DNA from: Lucinisca nassula
Taxonomy: Eukaryota > Mollusca > Bivalvia > Lucinida > Lucinidae
Assembly: GCA_963580285.1 (NCBI GenBank)
Contig: OY757011.1
Span: forward strand, 156,477,245-156,541,244
Direction of reading: 5' to 3'
DNA: 64,000 nt
The position numbers and the translations under genes are program-made. Position 1 is the stretch's first letter. Each line of letters starts with the position of its first letter. The notes beneath the pieces are model-generated. The model was given only the letters and a program-made list of their open reading frames with translations, ran no database searches and was not told where the DNA came from. This document shows positions 59,604-64,000 of this stretch, in pieces.

Positions 59604-59755
59604 AACACCGAGGCGGTTCTAACGAGTACCCTCAACCTACATTTTAGAGCAGAAATAAGAAAAATAAGGTATATCCCCGGAAACCCCAGTTTTACTATAT
59701 AAAAGTGGGGTTCAAGGGGGACAAAATTATATAGGCATGTTTTTGTGATGCAGGC
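59604..59755. repeat. family F-type variant, right half
   Basis: GAGGCGGTTCTAACGAGTAC, AGCAGAAATAAGAAAAATAA, CCCCGGAAACCCCAGTTTTA, as at 13793-13975. Confidence 0.6.
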
Positions 59756-59929
59756 CATTAAACCCAATGCTAACCAAACCCAAAACCCTGAGAACAAGCT
59801 GACCAGACTGTATGCAGCAATATACGCTATCCCACAAATATCCTATCATACTGTTAACACTTAACCTTTCAAGTGCCAATTTAAACCGTAGCAAATGACA
59901 TTTCTAGTTTTCTCATGTTTTAACAAAAA

Positions 59930-60010
59930 TAAGGCTTGATATTTGTGTAAGAGGATTCACATGAGATGTCAAGCCCAATTTTCTGAAAAGTAATAGAGAA
60001 AAATTAGAAT
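59930..60010. repeat. family L palindromic repeat
   Basis: AATAAGGCTTGATATTTGTG against GATGTCAAGCCCAATTTTCT. Confidence 0.45.
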
Positions 60011-60148
60011 GCAATCTGCAGCATATTTTTGATTGGTTATTTTAGTTTGAATTACTATTCTAGGCAACAACAATAGTTTTTGTTGTCTAAGTGGGGAACA
60101 TATTGTTTAGCAAAATGTTGTAGATAGAAAAGCGCCTATCAAAGTACT

Positions 60149-60362
60149 ATAATGATCCTAAGTATTGGGACAAATAGTCCTAAAATTTTGGACACCTTGA
60201 TGCCTTGCTGTACTTCTCCTAAAATTTTAACAAATTTGTTTCATCTTCCAGCAAGGAGTCCAAAATGGGAAAGTGGAACGGCAAACAGTGTAGAACCTGA
60301 TCAGACTGCTCCTTCAGGAGCAGTCTGATCTGGTCTACACTGTTTGCTTAGGCCTGACTGTC
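60149..60362. mobile_element. family C MITE (reverse orientation)
   Basis: TAATGATCCTAAGTATTGGG at the left, TTAGGCCTGACTGTC at the right, ATTTTGGACACCTTGATGCC inside; palindrome 60282-60347 (GCTCCTTCAGGAGC). Confidence 0.7.
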
Positions 60363-60494
60363 TACGGTACAACTGTTTTTTAAACTTTTCAAAATGCCAT
60401 CTGCCAGGTGTGATTTTGTGATTTGCCCTTTAAGGGTAGAGCTCTTAATAAGGATTCTGAAAGAAAAACACCAATATTTTCTTCATTTCATATT

Positions 60495-60695
60495 TTAATA
60501 AAATATTTCATTCTCAAACATGTCTGTGACAACAATATTAAAGTCTTCAATATCATCAATGTAAGTATCAAACGTCCATGCCCTCCTTATCAGATCAGAT
60601 ACATTTAATGAAGTGGTCACATAGAAAACAGAAACAAAACTAAACATCTGATCAGTAATCAAATCAGCCTTCATAAGTGCAGAGTAAGTAGCCAA
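60495..60695 (-). other. open frame of 66 codons, unrecognised
   Basis: Minus strand, ending in TAA at 60495-60497. The predicted tail (SLNVSDLIRRAWTFDTYIDD and DFNIVVTDMFENEIFY) is acidic and protein-like, without low complexity. ATTAAA overlaps the stop. It could be a last exon; no known family was recognised and chance is possible. Confidence 0.25.
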
Positions 60696-60837
60696 GGTCT
60701 ATTATGGTCTTAAGGGAAATGGATACAGCACAAAGAGAAATAATACACCACCCCTTTAAAACATTATTGTTTAACAATTGTTTTATATCCAAAAATGTAT
60801 AGATTACATTTATGCTCATTTTTCTATATAATCTACA

Positions 60838-60905
60838 CTTTTGGGATCCATCTTTAAACTTATATCCAAAACCATGTTATAATGAACAGTGTTATAAAGA
60901 GGTTT
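60838..60905. repeat. element X right end, solo
   Basis: TTTTGGGATCCATCTTTAAA, AAACCATGTTATAATGAACA, GTGTTATAAAGAGG, as at 13215-13298. Confidence 0.6.
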
Positions 60906-61204
60906 ATGTGTAATTAACATGGCAATGTTTTTCCTTCTCACTACAGGCTACACTTAATGAAGGAACACATTCATTCCCTTAATGCTCAGGTCCATGCAAA
61001 AAAGGATTCGTATACATGTACCAAGGAAATAATTTGCAGTCCACAAAAGTTGCCTCCCTTTGAAAAATGAAGGCAAAATCTTCAAGTGTATCCATTCCCC
61101 TATGGATAAGACGTCTGTAGCTGCAGGAGCTAAAGTATTTTGTTTGGAATCACGAGCAGTGATGAAGATGGCTCACAACTCAAGATAAGCAGGAGTAACA
61201 CAAA

Positions 61205-61435
61205 CATCCTATTTACCCTAAATATTTAGACACATTACCTCCATTCCATACTTGTTCGGAAATGTGAACAAATGCAATTTACAACCCCGGATTTTGTGTC
61301 TAAAATAGCTGAATGAGTGGCAAACAGTGTAGACCCTGATGAAATGCCACATTCTGTGGCATTCTGTGGCATCTCATCTGGGTTTACACTGTTTGCTCAG
61401 GCCTATATGTCCAAATACATATGGTAAATCCGGTA
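61205..61435. mobile_element. family J MITE
   Basis: CCTATTTACCCTAAATATTT at the left, ATATGGTAAATCCGGTAA at the right; palindrome 61319-61395 with TTCTGTGGCA duplicated in the centre. Confidence 0.65.
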
Positions 61436-61974
61436 ATAAACAGATACTATTTCTCACTTCTCTTCAGGAACTGATGCAGAATCAAAGCCCTGTATTGCGT
61501 GTACTTGCATGAATATTCTCAAAATGAGGATATTAAACAAGTACTCACATTACACGGTTTTGTTAAGAAAAATGAAAAATTATCCTTGAATAATTCTGTT
61601 ACTCCTCCTCTATCTGGAACTATGTGTATCCCATAATTACTCTGAAACTCAGAACATCTTAACAAGTTACTGCATTTTTACCAAAATTCATGAAGTGACT
61701 GGGCTGTTGAATGGAACACTGTGCAGCCCCTTAACAAGCTACTTTTCTGGCAACTAACTAACCAAGGAATACTGCTATATACATGTACCAATCAAATACT
61801 GAAAGACTGCCAAACATTGATCTGTTTATGTTTGTGTTTTAAATACTACTAATAAATATAGCACTTTTTCTTCTCCCGAGAAAAAATGTTGACCCTAAAA
61901 GCACCAAAAGCACCATGGACTTCCTTTTGACACAGATAATCTATTTTTTTTTTTCTTATTTTACAGGGACAATA
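61436..61974. other. unassigned sequence
   Basis: About 540 AT-rich bases; nothing recognised. Confidence 0.35.
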
Positions 61975-62060
61975 AGGCTTGACATTTCATGTGAATCGAC
62001 TACATAGCAAGCCTTATTTTCTCTGAAAACTAAGAAGAAAATTCACATGTTAAGCCTTAT
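61975..62060. repeat. family L palindromic repeat
   Basis: AATAAGGCTTGACATTTCAT against ATAGCAAGCCTTATTTTCTC. A C10 run follows at about 62079-62089. Confidence 0.5.
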
Positions 62061-62328
62061 TTTTCCCCAAAATAATGCCCCCCCCCCCCACCAAATCCTT
62101 TGTAAATGCCATCTTCTAGTCATGATTCATGCTTCAATGACAAAAAATTTGCTCAAAAAGTCTTCCATGTAAAACTTGCTTATTATGGCTGATAAACTGC
62201 TTCACCCTGGGAGATGAACTGAATTGAAATATCAAGCCTTGTTTTGCAGAACAAAAACAAAACATTACGGAAGCATTTCTGTATAGACATATTTAACTTC
62301 CATTATGCCAGGGCGATACAATTACTTT

Positions 62329-62555
62329 TTAACCCATTTTGAACAGAAACCCCAAAACGGGTATGTGGCAAACAGTGCAGGCCCAGATCAGACGCTGCAG
62401 AACGCGGCATCTGATCAGGGCCTACACTATTTGCAAAAAGTCCAACCATTTTCCAAATCAATTGTAAAGGTAACACTACCTGACACCCCCAAATTTTGAA
62501 ATGGACTCCTGCTGTATATAAGGAGGAGGATTCCACTTGGTACAAAAAGGGTTAA
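62329..62555. mobile_element. family A MITE
   Basis: TTAACCCATTTTGAACAGAA at the left, TGGTACAAAAAGGGTTAA at the right; palindrome 62370-62436 with CGCTGCAGAACGCGGCATC. Confidence 0.75.
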
Positions 62556-62590
62556 AAAACAATAGAGTCTGACCATGAGAACGGGAACAA

Positions 62591-62695
62591 GACAATTCAT
62601 CGACAAGACAATTCATCGACACGGTTTTTGGAGACAATTCATCGACACAAATGAAGACAACTCATCGACACTTTTTGAAGACAATTCATCGACAC
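62591..62695 (+). repeat. five spaced copies of GACAATTCATCGACAC
   Basis: Copies start at 62591, 62607, 62633, 62656 (one change: AACTC) and 62680; spacers 0, 10, 7 and 8 bases. All are in the same direction. Not explained by any element found here; could be protein-binding iterons near the end of a DNA transposon. Confidence 0.8.
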
Positions 62696-62699
62696 ATTA

Positions 62700-63368
62700 T
62701 TATGTTGAAATTATACACAAGTTGATAAAATGAAGACACTGTTTTGAAAAATAAAATGATCTTTTATCACGTTTATGATCAAAATAACGAATTTAGAAAC
62801 ATTTAATTCAATATTTTGGCTTATTGACCCTTTTAACCGCATAAAAGAAAATGTATACGGAACTTGGTCAAATATTATTCAAAACTTTCATAATCAAAAT
62901 AAAAAAGATAGAAAGTGAAGCTGGACTGTGAGTTACATGTATGTTTGCAGTTTTTCCCTAAATTTTCAGCATTAAATAAGATTCTGCTCAAATCAAAACG
63001 ATTCTAACGATAACGCCTAACGTTTATAGGCAGAAATATGAAACGTAAACATAATCCCATTTAACCCATTTAGTACCCAGAGCTCTCACTAGGATTTTGA
63101 AAACAGGAGTCCAGGAATCCTTCCTTGTAAAAAGTTGGATTCACAGATAAAAAGTTTGATTCCCACATAAAAAGTTGGAGTTCTGATCTTGATCGCGCAT
63201 AGAACATAGACAAAAACTTCTTATTATCAGGCTACACGTCCATATGCATAACTGTATACTTTCATGACTCCCAAACTCTTTTTTTTTCTGATAAATGCAT
63301 TTAATAACTTCGTTCCAAACATGTAGATTGTGGGTACTAGTTAGAAATATTTCACTGATGTGTCTATA
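62700..63368. other. unassigned sequence
   Basis: About 670 AT-rich bases; a family A-like left end TTAACCCATTTAGTACCCAG at 63061. Nothing coding recognised. Confidence 0.35.
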
Positions 63369-63387
63369 CCCCCCCCCCCCCCCCCCC
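63369..63387. repeat. C19 homopolymer
   Basis: Nineteen C in a row; the length may be unreliable in assembly. Confidence 0.8.
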
Positions 63388-64000
63388 AATGCAGTTGCTC
63401 AGATTTATTCTCACACTTGTAGTCAAATAATGCCACATAAAAAAAATGTAGTATTAGGATAACAGCAGATATAATGTAAACCCAGATCAGAAAAGCAGCA
63501 TTCTATTTAGCTATATTTGTGCTTTCAAATTCGGACGTATATGTACGTGACAGTAGCTCAATTATTTTTAATTGGTGTAAACAAATGTGTAGAGGAAGCA
63601 TCATAACCACGTCTGACTTCCTGTAATTGTTAAAAATGATTGCATTTTGAAGAACTACATACATTTTTGTCGCCAGTAAACGTGGAAACACACGTGGGAT
63701 TAATCAAGGTCCACCGCATGGGCTTTTTATCTAGATGATAATCCACCGACAAGATTTATATCTCATGATCAGAATTAGGTATCTAAATGCGAATTGTACA
63801 AATCTCGAGGCTAAATTATCCTCCAAATCCAGTGGTCCTACTATCAATACTGCCACTACATAGCAATAAGCATTCTAAAAGCTACATGCTATCCTCAATT
63901 ACTTTGAGACAGCTCCCCAACAGTAACTTTTTGCGACATCAAATCAGACAAGGAAACTATTGCGGTTAAAATGGTCAATAAGCCAAAATATTGAATTAAT
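63388..64000. other. unassigned sequence
   Basis: A lone arm of the shared palindrome (GTAAACCCAGATCAGAAAAG) at about 63476-63495. No gene recognised up to the window end. Confidence 0.35.

Overview
The window is intron-rich animal nuclear DNA, AT-rich and packed with short DNA transposons, nested tandem-repeat elements and SINEs. The repeat style (elements with TCCG-rich heads, AGGTCA-rich tandem cores and a terminal hairpin followed by CTCTTGTT) resembles molluscs, most likely a marine bivalve. No species can be named from the sequence alone. There is no bacterial-type operon, CRISPR array or intact viral gene.

One host gene is clearly present. It is the 3' part of a vitamin K-dependent gamma-glutamyl carboxylase gene (GGCX), + strand, ten exons between 1497 and 33037, giving the C-terminal 529 residues and the stop codon. 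All nine intron junctions obey GT-AG and their phases join without a break. The 5' exons, including the region of the catalytic lysine, lie upstream of the window. The exons total 1591 bases in 31.5 kb; almost all intron sequence is repeats.

The repeats fall into four classes. (1) About twelve elements called here pearl/HINE-like (Helentron-associated or oyster pearl type). Each has a 5' hairpin, often a TCCG or TG microsatellite, a tandem core (monomers of about 120-331 bp), an inverted copy of the 5' end, a short hairpin and a CTCTTGTT-like terminus. They lie at 1.08-1.36, 3.87-5.85, 5.85-10.7 (with 7.6-10.3 nested), 15.65-17.43, 23.17-27.56, 35.42-37.41, 41.95-43.52, 44.43-46.83, 47.87-48.47, 49.88-51.83 and 53.94-56.28 kb. 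(2) Palindromic MITE-like families, lettered A to L in the entries. Families A, B, C, I and J have different ends but share one internal palindrome built on AACAGTGTAGACCCAGATCA, seen more than 30 times. (3) A dead mariner (35188-38471) split by a pearl/HINE-like element, plus non-autonomous Tc1/mariner-, piggyBac- and hAT-like elements. (4) Retroelements: a 5'-truncated LINE with reverse transcriptase and a PHD-like Cys/His motif (4111-5124), and three copies of one roughly 300-bp SINE with target-site duplications.

Downstream of GGCX (33.0-64 kb) no second host gene is convincing. Weak candidates are a possible terminal exon near 57.52 kb and a 66-codon open frame on the minus strand near 60.6 kb. 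Nesting is deep (up to three levels) and gives the relative order of several insertions.
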